From assembly GCF_001422725.1 (NCBI RefSeq), contig NZ_LMMA01000005.1, forward strand, positions 1-64,000: a DNA stretch of 64,000 bases. Direction: 5' to 3'. Source of the DNA: Flavobacterium sp. Leaf82. GTDB taxonomy: Bacteria; Bacteroidota; Bacteroidia; Flavobacteriales; Flavobacteriaceae. The translations under genes and the position numbers were made by a program. Positions 33,140-41,597 of the stretch are shown here, one piece after another; the first letter of the stretch is position 1, and each line of letters opens with the position of its first letter. The notes below the pieces were generated by a model that had not been told where the DNA came from, made no database searches, and saw nothing but the letters and a program-made list of their open reading frames with translations.

Positions 33140-34870
33140 TTACTTCAATTGCATTCCTGCAATGATATTTTGAATTTTTTCGTCTAAGAAACTTTCAGCA
33201 GCATCAAAATTAGTAACCGAATCTAATTCTGCATTTACACTAATGTAGAATTTAATTTTAGGTTCAGTTCCGCTTGGTCTTGCACAAATTTTAGAACCAT
33301 CTTCAGTATAATAAATCAATACGTTAGATTTTGGGATATCCATAGTAGATTCTTCACCGCTCAATAAATTCAAAGCAATCGATGATTGATAATCTTCAAC
33401 CATTATTACTCTTTGTCCGCTAATTTCTTTCAAAGGATTTTGACGTAAATCAATCATCATCTGATTAATTTCCTGCAAACCTTCCATTCCTTTTTTGGTT
33501 AACGAAACCAAGTATTCTTTGTAGAAACCGTTTTCAACATAAAGCTGTAAAAGTTCTTTGTAAACACTGCTTCCCGCTGCTTTTGCCTGAGCTGCAACTT
33601 CGCAGATTAATAAAGTTGCTGCAACAGCATCTTTATCTCTCACGGCGTCACCAACCATAAAACCAAAGCTTTCTTCACCACCTCCAATAAATTCGAGTTC
33701 CGGGAAATCTTTGATCATTTTGGCAATCCATTTAAAACCAGTCAAACCCACTTTGCATTCTACGCCATAACTTGTGGCTAATTCCATCATCATAGGCGTC
33801 GAAACAATTGTAGAACCTACGAATTGTTTTCCGTTGATTTTACCTGCCTTTTTCCATTGTTTCAATAAGAAAGAAGTCATCAAAATCATGGTCTGATTTC
33901 CGTTAAGCAAAATCATTTTACCATCGTTGTTTCTAACTGCAACACCAAGACGGTCGCAATCAGGATCTGTTCCTACAACAATATCAGAGTTTGTTTTGTC
34001 TGCCAGAGCCAGAGCCATAGTTAATGCCTCAGGTTCTTCAGGATTTGGAGATTTTACCGTTGGAAAATCTCCGTCCGGAACCGCTTGTTCCGGAACGATA
34101 TGAACATTTTTGTATCCTGCCTGAGATAAAGTATCAGGCACAGATTTTATAGAAGTTCCGTGAAGCGAAGTAAAAACAATATGTAAATTATCTTTGGCTT
34201 CAGCCGGAGTATTAAAACTTGCGTTTTCGATCGATGATTTTACAAAAGCCTTGTCAATTTCAGTATCGATATATTCAATCAGACTTTCGTTTGCATTGAA
34301 TTTAATCTTATCGTAGCTTAAATTTTCAATTACATTTATAATTGCAGCATCTTGTGGAGGAACAATTTGTCCGCCATCTTCCCAATACACTTTATATCCG
34401 TTATATTCCGGTGGATTGTGAGAAGCCGTAAGTACAATCCCGCATTGGCAGCCTAAATGCTTAAGAGCAAAAGACAATTCAGGCGTCGGGCGTAAATCAG
34501 AAAACAAATAAACATGAATTCCGTTTGCAGAGAAAACATCCGCAACCACTTTAGCCAGAGTGTTACTGTTATGACGACAATCATAAGCAATAACAACTTT
34601 TAAAGGTTGATTAGGGAAAACTTCATGCAAATAATCAGATAATCCCTGTGTGTTTTTTCCAAGTGTATATTTGTTGATTCTGTTGTTTCCAACGCCCATA
34701 ACACCGCGCATTCCGCCAGTTCCAAATTCAAGATTTTTATAAAAACTTTCCTCAAGTTCTTTTGGCGACGTAGTCATTAATTCCTTCACCGCAGCTTGTG
34801 TATCGTTGTCAAATGTAGGGGTCAGCCATTCGTTTACAGCATTCAAAATATTAGGTGCTATATTCATCAT
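33140..34870 (-). CDS. Phospho-sugar mutase (phosphoglucomutase/phosphomannomutase)
   Basis: A 576-residue alpha-D-phosphohexomutase. The phospho-Ser loop reads LTASHNPPEYNGYKVYW, the metal loop DPDCDRLGVAV, the sugar-binding loop GGEESFG and the phosphate-binding loop RPSGTEPKIKFYI. The GTGGMRG segment near residue 50 is typical of the longer PGM2-like branch (phosphoglucomutase/phosphopentomutase). It interconverts sugar 1- and 6-phosphates for glycogen, cell-wall or nucleotide-sugar metabolism. The start may also be the second Met (34867). Confidence 0.92.
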   Translation of the reverse strand: MMNIAPNILNAVNEWLTPTFDNDTQAAVKELMTTSPKELEESFYKNLEFGTGGMRGVMGVGNNRINKYTLGKNTQGLSDYLHEVFPNQPLKVVIAYDCRHNSNTLAKVVADVFSANGIHVYLFSDLRPTPELSFALKHLGCQCGIVLTASHNPPEYNGYKVYWEDGGQIVPPQDAAIINVIENLSYDKIKFNANESLIEYIDTEIDKAFVKSSIENASFNTPAEAKDNLHIVFTSLHGTSIKSVPDTLSQAGYKNVHIVPEQAVPDGDFPTVKSPNPEEPEALTMALALADKTNSDIVVGTDPDCDRLGVAVRNNDGKMILLNGNQTMILMTSFLLKQWKKAGKINGKQFVGSTIVSTPMMMELATSYGVECKVGLTGFKWIAKMIKDFPELEFIGGGEESFGFMVGDAVRDKDAVAATLLICEVAAQAKAAGSSVYKELLQLYVENGFYKEYLVSLTKKGMEGLQEINQMMIDLRQNPLKEISGQRVIMVEDYQSSIALNLLSGEESTMDIPKSNVLIYYTEDGSKICARPSGTEPKIKFYISVNAELDSVTNFDAAESFLDEKIQNIIAGMQLK

Positions 34871-34907
34871 TCGTATATTTTTTTATATTTAAATAGTAAT
34901 AATTTTC

Positions 34908-34990
34908 AGGAGCTATTTCCTGCTATCATTCCAATCTTTTTTATTGTAGAAAAAACAATAAAAAAGGATTTTCCCTTTTATCAGGGCTAG
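34908..34990. repeat. Probable dispersed flavobacterial repeat (GGAGCTATTTCC type)
   Basis: The gap between the mutase and GT2 genes reads GGAGCTATTTCCTGCTATC, a poly-A/T core, and TTTTATCAGGGCTAGAGC. I recall elements of this form as common intergenic repeats in Flavobacterium, and it resembles the 13671 and 61637 repeat in layout. Only one copy is in this window, so the call rests on recall. Confidence 0.4.
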
Positions 34991-34997
34991 AGCTTTG

Positions 34998-35954
34998 TTA
35001 AAAATTTACCTCTCGGGCTACTTTATAACGTGCTTCATTGCTTTTAGTTCTCAAAATAATTTCACCAAGAAAACCTGCCAAAAATAATTGAGTTCCTAAA
35101 ATCATGGTAGTTAAAGCGATAAAAAACCATGGATTGCTGGTAATTAAGCTGTATTTCATTCCGTTGTACATATGGTACAATTTCGAAACACCAATATAAC
35201 CCGCCAATAAAAATCCGATAATAAACATTAACGAACCCATTGCGCCAAATAAATGCATTGGTCTTTTTCCAAATCTTGACAAGAACCAAATCGTAATCAA
35301 ATCCAGGAAACCGTTTATAAAACGCTCCATTCCAAATTTGGTTTCACCATATTTACGTGCCTGGTGAATCACTACTTTTTCACCAATTTTATTAAAACCG
35401 GCATTTTTCGCCAAAACAGGAATGTATCGGTGCATTTCGCCAGATACTTCAATGTTTTTTACAACCGTATTTTTATAAGCTTTTAATCCGCAGTTAAAAT
35501 CATTTAATTCAACTCCGGAAGTTTTTCTTGCTGCCCAGTTAAAAAGTTTAGACGGAAGATTTTTTGCCACAACAGAGTCATAACGTTTCTTTTTCCATCC
35601 GGAAACCAAGTCAAATTTCTGAGCCGTAATCATATCGTATAAACCAGGGATTTCATCCGGGCTATCCTGCAAATCTGCATCCATTGTGATAATAACATCA
35701 CCTTTTGCTTTTGCAAAACCAGCATGTAAAGCCTGAGATTTTCCAAAGTTCTTCATGAAACGAATTCCTTTTACATTAGGGTTTTCGTTAGAAAAACTTT
35801 CAATAATATTCCAAGAATCATCCGTACTTCCATCATCTACAAAAATGATTTCATAAGAGTAATTATTAGATTGCATCACTTTGATAATCCACGAATAGAG
35901 TTCTTTCAGTGATTCCTCCTCATTAAGAAGCGGTATAAGTATAGATAGATTCAT
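34998..35954 (-). CDS. Family 2 glycosyltransferase, dolichol-phosphate-mannose-synthase-like
   Basis: The 318-residue protein has a GT-A domain (about 1-230) with LIPLLNEEESL, FVDDGSTDDSW and the metal-binding DADLQDSPDE, then two membrane helices (about 240-262 and 275-300). This is the ArnC/GtrB/DPM1-like form that loads a sugar onto undecaprenyl phosphate at the inner membrane. The sugar is unknown. It is 8 bp downstream of the DUF4199 gene and likely cotranscribed with it. Confidence 0.92.
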   Translation of the reverse strand: MNLSILIPLLNEEESLKELYSWIIKVMQSNNYSYEIIFVDDGSTDDSWNIIESFSNENPNVKGIRFMKNFGKSQALHAGFAKAKGDVIITMDADLQDSPDEIPGLYDMITAQKFDLVSGWKKKRYDSVVAKNLPSKLFNWAARKTSGVELNDFNCGLKAYKNTVVKNIEVSGEMHRYIPVLAKNAGFNKIGEKVVIHQARKYGETKFGMERFINGFLDLITIWFLSRFGKRPMHLFGAMGSLMFIIGFLLAGYIGVSKLYHMYNGMKYSLITSNPWFFIALTTMILGTQLFLAGFLGEIILRTKSNEARYKVAREVNF

Positions 35955-35962
35955 TTATATTT

Positions 35963-36496
35963 TTATTCTTGTGTAGTAGTTTTGCTTTTAAAAAATGCTG
36001 CGAAAATTAATCCAAAAATTGAACTGACAACAATCGCAAAAACAGATCCTTTAAGTAATTCTATAGTAGAGTACGGATTTGTTTCTTTCATTTTTTCAAT
36101 AGTTTCATTAATTGCTGAAGCCGGTGATCCAAATTTTTGCATCATAGTTGCAGTATATTTAATGATTAATTCGTTCAGAGTATCTTTTGCTGCGGGATCA
36201 ATAAAATTGAATAAAATAATATTAAAAAATGTAGAAATCAGAATTCCAATTACTGCAGCTATAAAATAAGTAGTAAAAGCTTCTTTAAAAGGAAAAATAC
36301 CTCTTAGGTCTCTCTTTGTTTTAGAAAGTAAAACAATACATATAGTAAGGTTGATCGCCAGACTTAAAAGTCCAATCCACCAGGAAGTGAATAAATTTAA
36401 ATCAACCGCATATATAGTACTGGTAACTAATGCAGATGCAACTCCAATCATTACACCATATGTAATACCGTTCTTTTTTATAACTTCATTAATCAT
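35963..36496 (-). CDS. DUF4199 membrane protein
   Basis: With the start at 36496 (MINEVIKKNGITYGV) the 177-residue protein has four membrane helices (about 10-30, 38-55, 72-95 and 145-165) and a polar loop between the third and fourth (KYTATMMQKFGSPASAINETIEKM). DUF4199 is a Bacteroidota family of unknown function, often found beside GT2 genes as it is here. The ATG at 36535 would add an unrelated leader. Confidence 0.85.
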   Translation of the reverse strand: MINEVIKKNGITYGVMIGVASALVTSTIYAVDLNLFTSWWIGLLSLAINLTICIVLLSKTKRDLRGIFPFKEAFTTYFIAAVIGILISTFFNIILFNFIDPAAKDTLNELIIKYTATMMQKFGSPASAINETIEKMKETNPYSTIELLKGSVFAIVVSSIFGLIFAAFFKSKTTTQE

Positions 36497-36598
36497 ATTT
36501 CTATATGTTTTAAAATTAATCCACAAATATAGCAATTCCCAATATATGAGAGATAAAAAAGCTTTTTGAATTTAACTAAAAAAAAGTGAGCTAAAGAT

Positions 36599-36627
36599 TT
36601 GTAGATTAAAAAAGAATTGTAAATTTG
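36599..36627 (+). promoter_or_regulatory. Promoter of the bL31 gene
   Basis: TTG (36599-36601), an 18-bp spacer and TAAATTTG (36620-36627). Transcription from about 36634 gives a 110-nt leader, unusually long for this window. Confidence 0.7.
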
Positions 36628-36744
36628 CAAACTGAAATAATAAAAAGTTTTAAACAAAAAAAGAGTATCCTTTGTTTACACCTTTTTCTAACCATGAAAA
36701 AGCTTCAAAATAAAAATGCTCTAAACAATAAATAAAAAGAAAAG

Positions 36745-36999
36745 ATGAAAAAAGGAATTCACCCAGAAAATTACAGATTAGTTGCATTTAAAGACATGTC
36801 AAATGACGAAGTTTTTATCACTAAATCTACTGCAGATACAAAAGAAACAATTGAAGTTGACGGAGTTGAGTATCCAGTTGTAAAAATGGAGATTTCTAGA
36901 ACATCTCACCCTTTTTATACTGGTAAATCTAAACTTATCGATACTGCAGGACGTATTGATAAATTTAAAACTAAATATGCAAAACACGTTAAAAACTAA
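36745..36999 (+). CDS. rpmE2: 50S ribosomal protein bL31, type B
   Basis: An 84-residue L31 of the zinc-free type: [57 protein letters not shown]. The CxxC pair of type A L31 is absent, so it does not bind zinc. It forms part of bridge B1b and the central protuberance. In bacteria that have both forms the type B form replaces the zinc form in zinc shortage; whether a second copy exists is outside the window. Own promoter and terminator. Confidence 0.96.
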   Translation: MKKGIHPENYRLVAFKDMSNDEVFITKSTADTKETIEVDGVEYPVVKMEISRTSHPFYTGKSKLIDTAGRIDKFKTKYAKHVKN

Positions 37000-37019
37000 T
37001 AACTGTTTTTATTTATACA

Positions 37020-37048
37020 AAAGCCTTCCAATTTGGGAGGCTTTTTTT
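37020..37048 (+). terminator. Terminator of the bL31 gene
   Basis: AAGCCTTCC pairs with GGGAGGCTT (one G-T pair) across AATTT, followed by a seven-T run. Confidence 0.85.
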
Positions 37049-37127
37049 ATGGAATTATAAGATTAACATCAAAGTGCACAAAGATTATTATCTGGTATTA
37101 TATTTAGAAAACACATCCCCAAGCCAG

Positions 37128-37237
37128 TGCTATTAAGTTAAGATATTTTATATTGTGTTCCATCGGAATAACTCATCGGTAGAAAAAAAATGCATCATGA
37201 GAAACATCGTCCCATTGGACAATGTCATTAAGTTAAG
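37128..37237. repeat. Pair of direct ATTAAGTTAAG repeats around a hairpin-rich stretch
   Basis: ATTAAGTTAAG occurs at 37132-37142 and 37227-37237. Between them lie TTCCATCGGAATAACTCATC and GTCCCATTGGAC words that look like a worn dispersed repeat. The direct repeats could be a target duplication or parts of a repeat family. Confidence 0.4.
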
Positions 37238-37372
37238 CTTTTAGAAAATAAAATCCGTTTTTATCCGCGTTTTTACGAAGTAAATCTGTTTTATCCGCGT
37301 CAAAATTAGACGCTGATTTTACTGATTCGCTAAAGCGAAAACGCTGATAAAAACAGATTTTTTTAATTACTT
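37238..37372. repeat. Inverted repeat with TTATCCGCGT / ACGCTGATAAA words
   Basis: AAATCTGTTTTATCCGCGT (about 37282-37300) and ACGCTGATAAAAACAGATTT (about 37341-37360) are imperfect complements, with an extra TTTTTATCCGCGTTTTT upstream. The whole gap 37050-37620 shows repeats of this kind and AT-rich DNA, and no gene. Confidence 0.6.
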
Positions 37373-37620
37373 TCTTAATTAAGCTGTTCAGTAATTTTAT
37401 AGATTTCCTCTTAATTTATTGACATTGCCCGAAGCCTCGGGATGCAAAGCTTAATCTATACAAAGCTTTGCGAACTTTGTGTTTTTTTTTAATCCAATAA
37501 TAAAAATCTTTGCGCACTTTGCGGTTAAATGATCATCAATTTAAAAAATGTGTTAACCAAGAAGCAATTATTTTCTTATTTTGAATAAGAGTACTTTTAA
37601 TAGAACAAATAAAATATTTG

Positions 37621-37628
37621 TAACTTTG
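37621..37628 (+). promoter_or_regulatory. -7 promoter box of the GlmU-family gene
   Basis: TAACTTTG fits TAnnTTTG and lies 49 bp before the ATG at 37677. Confidence 0.55.
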
Positions 37629-37676
37629 ATCTCGATAACCAAATCAAGATTTTAACAAATTTCAAATTTCAGATTT

Positions 37677-38852
37677 ATGAATTACATTCTTTTTGACGGT
37701 CCCGTCCGGAATGCTTTATTACCTTTTACATTTACAAGACCTGTTGCTGATATATTAATTGGAATCATGACGATTCGCCAAAAATGGGAAGCGCGTTTAG
37801 GTTCGACTATTACCACGATTACCGAAGATTACTTATCAACCAAATTTCCAATGGTTGAAATGGAAGAAAATGTCATGATCAATGCGGCGTATTTACCAAA
37901 TGATACACTTGCAGAATTGGTTTCTGATTTAAAAGAAAATCAGGCAATCTTTAAAGGTGATGATGTTATTGCTTTTTTTACAACTGAAAATCAGGAAGAA
38001 GTTGATTTTGATGTGTACGAAATTATTCAGTACAACGAAGGTACTCTGACTGTAGAACATACCTGGGATATTTTCTCTAAAAATGATGCTGCAATTCGCG
38101 AAGATTTTATTTATCTGACCGAAGACAGAAAATCACAACCCATCCCAAAAAGCGTAAATGTTATTGCGCCTGAGAATATTTTTATTGAAGAAGGGGCAAA
38201 ATTAGAGTATGTAACTCTTAATGCTTCGGCAGGACCTATATATATAGGTAAGAATTCTGAAATTATGGAAGGAACCGTAATTCGTGGTCCTTTTGCTTTA
38301 TGCGAAAATGCTCAGGTAAAACTAAATGCTAAAGTTTACGGAGCTACAACTGTTGGTCCAGGATCAAGAATAGGCGGAGAGGTTAAAAACTCAATTCTTT
38401 TTGCGAATTCAAATAAAGGACACGATGGGTTTTTAGGAGATTCGGTTTTGGGTGAATGGTGTAATATTGGAGCTGATAGTAACAACTCGAACCTGAAAAA
38501 TAATTATGAAGAAGTAAAATTATGGAGCTACAAAACAGAAGGTTTTGCTAAAACCGGACTTCAGTTTTGTGGTTTGATGATGGGAGATCATAGTAAATGC
38601 GGAATCAATACGATGTTTAATACCGGAACTGTAGTAGGAGTGAGTGCTAATATTTTTGGGAGTGGTTTTCCTCGCAATTTTGTACCAAGTTTTTCTTGGG
38701 GTGGAGCAGCAGGTTTTACAACTTATGTAACCAAAAAAGCTTTTGAAACTGCAAAATTAGTAATGGGAAGACGAAACATAGATTTCGATGACACAGAATC
38801 AGCAATATTAGAACATATTTTTGAGGAAACTAAGAAATGGAGAAAAGATTAA
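37677..38852 (+). CDS. GlmU-family protein (putative sugar nucleotidyltransferase)
   Basis: The 391-residue protein belongs to the alternative GlmU family of Bacteroidota. The N-terminal part (MNYILFDGPVRNALLPFTFTRPVADI) is a divergent nucleotidyltransferase without the standard LAAGxGTRM loop. The C-terminal part (about 165-345) has hexapeptide repeats of a left-handed beta helix (GPIYIGKNSEIMEGTVIRGPFALCENAQVKLNAKVYGATTVG in pieces) as in acyltransferase domains. It may make UDP-GlcNAc or act on another sugar phosphate; the activity is inferred from the family. Confidence 0.88.
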   Translation: MNYILFDGPVRNALLPFTFTRPVADILIGIMTIRQKWEARLGSTITTITEDYLSTKFPMVEMEENVMINAAYLPNDTLAELVSDLKENQAIFKGDDVIAFFTTENQEEVDFDVYEIIQYNEGTLTVEHTWDIFSKNDAAIREDFIYLTEDRKSQPIPKSVNVIAPENIFIEEGAKLEYVTLNASAGPIYIGKNSEIMEGTVIRGPFALCENAQVKLNAKVYGATTVGPGSRIGGEVKNSILFANSNKGHDGFLGDSVLGEWCNIGADSNNSNLKNNYEEVKLWSYKTEGFAKTGLQFCGLMMGDHSKCGINTMFNTGTVVGVSANIFGSGFPRNFVPSFSWGGAAGFTTYVTKKAFETAKLVMGRRNIDFDDTESAILEHIFEETKKWRKD

Positions 38853-38895
38853 TTTTAATTAGATAATTAGTCAATTTGAAAATTAGATAATGTAA

Positions 38896-38935
38896 AAAAC
38901 CCGACAAGTCTTAGAATTTGTCGGGTTTTATTTTT
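38896..38935 (+). terminator. Terminator of the GlmU-family gene
   Basis: AAAACCCGACAA (38896-38907) pairs with TTGTCGGGTTTT (38918-38929), followed by T-rich sequence. The stem word CCCGACA recurs in the 45531 terminator. Confidence 0.85.
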
Positions 38936-38944
38936 GTTTTTTTT

Positions 38945-39035
38945 GCCACAGATTATAGGATTAAAAAAGATTCTTTTGAAAGGACTATAAACTCTTTTCA
39001 GAGAAATAATCAGAGAGAATCCTTTAATCTGTGGC
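38945..39035. repeat. Intergenic inverted repeat, GCCACAGATTATAGGATT ends
   Basis: GCCACAGATTATAGGATT (38945-38962) and AATCCTTTAATCTGTGGC (39018-39035) pair with one mismatch and bound 91 bp. It shares the GCCACAGATTA end with 31024-31098. Confidence 0.8.
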
Positions 39036-39065
39036 TGAAAATCTAACGTAAGATTTTAGTCAATG

Positions 39066-39509
39066 CTATTTATCGATTTTAGTAAAATCTCCTTTCAGGT
39101 TAAATTTTAATTCTAAACCATTCGTAAGTTTTGCTTCATAACCAGAAGATCCTATTTCTATTTTGATTATTTTTTCTTTGCGGAAATTTGTTTTTATATA
39201 CGAAGCGACTTTTTTCGGGATAATAGACGAAGGGATTTTAGAACCGTTCCCATCTACTTCTTTCCAGTTTCCTTTTTTGTCAAATTCTATTTCCGTTTTA
39301 TTATCAAACTGAACTTTGTATTCTGTAGAGAGAATTTCTTTGTCTTCTAATATATAGCTCGGCTTTTTTGATCCAAAGTGAGTTTTTAAGAAAGTTTGTG
39401 CATTTGCCGGTAAAGCTTCTTTTTTTATTACAGTTTTTTGTGCGCTTGCAGAAAGTCCAAATATCAATCCTGCAATTAGGCTGGCTATTAAGTTTAATTT
39501 CGTTCTCAT
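39066..39509 (-). CDS. PepSY-like periplasmic protein
   Basis: The start at 39509 gives signal peptide MRTKLNLIASLIAGLIFGLSASAQ and a 147-residue protein. It has two repeats of the PepSY_like pattern: ALPANAQTFLKTHFGSKKPSYILEDKE..TEYKVQFDNKTEIEFDKKGNWKEV and IIPKKVASYIKTNFRKEKIIKIEIGSSGYEAKLTNGLELKFNLKGDFTKI. Such proteins are small periplasmic domains of unknown function, known in Bacteroidota often beside two-component genes; none is beside it here. Monocistronic. Confidence 0.85.
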   Translation of the reverse strand: MRTKLNLIASLIAGLIFGLSASAQKTVIKKEALPANAQTFLKTHFGSKKPSYILEDKEILSTEYKVQFDNKTEIEFDKKGNWKEVDGNGSKIPSSIIPKKVASYIKTNFRKEKIIKIEIGSSGYEAKLTNGLELKFNLKGDFTKIDK

Positions 39510-39680
39510 ATTTTCCTGATTTTTAATTATTATACAAGATAAGGCTAAAATTTTAAAATATGAAAAGACTAATGGTGTTTCGTTCGTTACGATTAAGATG
39601 TAATTCAATTCGTATATTGTCTAATTAACACATTTTCAAAATTATCTAATTATCTCATTGGCACATTATCTAATTAAATC

Positions 39681-39688
39681 TATCTTTG
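39681..39688 (+). promoter_or_regulatory. -7 promoter box of the ABC-F gene
   Basis: TATCTTTG, 65 bp before the ATG at 39754. The leader contains three AAAAATCTAAAAATC-type words. Confidence 0.55.
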
Positions 39689-39753
39689 CGCCTTGAAAAA
39701 ACACTTGCTGAGAAGTCTAAAAATCGAAGCAGTCTAAAAATCTAAAAATCTAA

Positions 39754-41388
39754 ATGATTACAGTTAACGATATTTCGGTTCAGTTTGGTGGAACTACATT
39801 ATTTAGCGATGTTTCTTTTGCTATAAATGAAAATGATAAAATTGCCCTTATGGGTAAAAATGGTGCGGGAAAATCGACACTTTTAAAAATAATTGCAGGT
39901 CAGAGCAAACCTTCAACCGGAAGTATTTCGGCTCCAAAAGAAGCTGTTATTGCTTATTTGCCTCAGCATTTATTGACAAGAGATGGTTCTACTGTAATGG
40001 AAGAAGCATCAAAAGCTTTTGGTGAAATTTTTAAAATGAAAGCTGAAATCGACGAAATCAACGAGCAATTAACCGTTCGTACTGATTATGAAAGTGATGC
40101 TTACATGAAATTGATCGAAAGAGTTTCTGACTTAAGTGAGAAATTTTATGCCATCGAAGAAGTAAATTACGAAGCTGAAGTAGAGAAAATATTAGTTGGT
40201 TTAGGTTTTGACCGTGAGGATTTTTCACGTCAGACTTCTGAGTTTTCCGGAGGATGGAGAATGCGAATTGAATTGGCTAAAATTTTATTGCAAAAACCAG
40301 ACTTAATTTTGCTGGATGAGCCTACCAACCACATGGATATTGAAAGTATTCAATGGCTTGAAGAGTTTTTGATTAATTCAGCAAAAGCAGTTGTAGTAAT
40401 TTCGCATGATAGAGCGTTTGTAGATAATATTACCAATCGTACTATTGAGGTTACAATGGGAAGAATCTACGATTATAAAGCAAAATATTCTCATTATTTA
40501 GAGTTAAGAAAAGACCGTAGAGTGCATCAGCAAAAAGCTTACGATGAGCAACAAAAAATGATTGCTGATAACAGAGCTTTTATTGATCGTTTTAAAGGTA
40601 CTTTTTCTAAAACAGATGCTGTTCAGTCTCGTGTTAAAATGCTTGAAAAACTGGTTATTGTACAAGTTGATGAAGTAGATAACTCAGCATTAAAATTAAA
40701 ATTCCCGCCAGCAGCGCGTTCCGGACAATATCCTGTTGTGGTAAAAGAGCTTTCTAAATCATATGGAGATCATGTGGTTTTTAAAGATGCTAATATTGTG
40801 ATCGAAAGAGGCGAAAAAGTAGCTTTTGTAGGTAAAAATGGTGAAGGAAAATCGACCATGATTAAAGCAATCATGAAAGAAATTGGAATCGATGAAGGAA
40901 GTGTAGAAATTGGGCATAATTCTCAAATTGGATATTTTGCACAAAATCAGGCTTCATTATTAGATGAGAATGCTACAATTTTTGAAACTATTGATAATAT
41001 TGCTGTTGGAGATGTTCGTACACAAATAAAAAATATTCTTGGCGCTTTTATGTTTCAGGGAGATGATATTACGAAAAAAGTAAAAGTACTTTCAGGAGGA
41101 GAAAAAACTCGTTTGGCAATGATAAAATTATTGTTGGAACCTGTTAATTTATTGATTCTGGATGAGCCTTCGAATCACCTTGACATGAAGACTAAAGATA
41201 TTATTAAAGATGCATTACGCGACTTTGACGGAACTTTGATCCTGGTTTCTCACGATCGTGATTTCCTTGACGGATTAGCAACTAAGGTATTTGAGTTTGG
41301 AAACAAACGTGTGAAAGAACATTTTGAAGATGTAGCTGGATTCCTGGCGCACAAAAAAATGGATTCTATGAGAGAGATCGAAAAGTAA
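39754..41388 (+). CDS. ABC-F family ribosome-associated ATPase
   Basis: A 544-residue protein of two ABC ATPase domains with no membrane segments. Walker A motifs are GKNGAGKST (about 34-42) and GKNGEGKST (about 362-370); signatures are FSGGWRMR and LSGGEKTR; Walker B are LILLDEPTNHMD and LLILDEPSNHLD. The basic linker between (about 240-320) has the P-site tRNA-interaction form of ABC-F proteins. Length and the second-domain EPSNHLD are closest to the YbiT branch; ribosome rescue or translation tuning is inferred. Antibiotic resistance by target protection is possible for ABC-F proteins but nothing here points to it. Confidence 0.9.
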   Translation: MITVNDISVQFGGTTLFSDVSFAINENDKIALMGKNGAGKSTLLKIIAGQSKPSTGSISAPKEAVIAYLPQHLLTRDGSTVMEEASKAFGEIFKMKAEIDEINEQLTVRTDYESDAYMKLIERVSDLSEKFYAIEEVNYEAEVEKILVGLGFDREDFSRQTSEFSGGWRMRIELAKILLQKPDLILLDEPTNHMDIESIQWLEEFLINSAKAVVVISHDRAFVDNITNRTIEVTMGRIYDYKAKYSHYLELRKDRRVHQQKAYDEQQKMIADNRAFIDRFKGTFSKTDAVQSRVKMLEKLVIVQVDEVDNSALKLKFPPAARSGQYPVVVKELSKSYGDHVVFKDANIVIERGEKVAFVGKNGEGKSTMIKAIMKEIGIDEGSVEIGHNSQIGYFAQNQASLLDENATIFETIDNIAVGDVRTQIKNILGAFMFQGDDITKKVKVLSGGEKTRLAMIKLLLEPVNLLILDEPSNHLDMKTKDIIKDALRDFDGTLILVSHDRDFLDGLATKVFEFGNKRVKEHFEDVAGFLAHKKMDSMREIEK

Positions 41389-41407
41389 TTTTTTACTTTA
41401 AAAATAT

Positions 41408-41441
41408 AAAGGTATAAGCTAGTTCTTATACCTTTTTTTTG
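41408..41441 (+). terminator. Terminator of the ABC-F gene
   Basis: AAAGGTATAAG pairs with CTTATACCTTT across CTAGTT, followed by T residues. Confidence 0.85.
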
Positions 41442-41597
41442 TTTCATGAAGATTGATGATAAAATTTTATTGCAGATTTTTTTTACAATACAGCTATATT
41501 TTGCTTAATTTGGTAAGATATTTTGTAGGAGCGTGTATATTTTTAAAGCCACTTTAAAAAAATAATACGCTAAAGTCTCATTTTATTTCTGATATGT

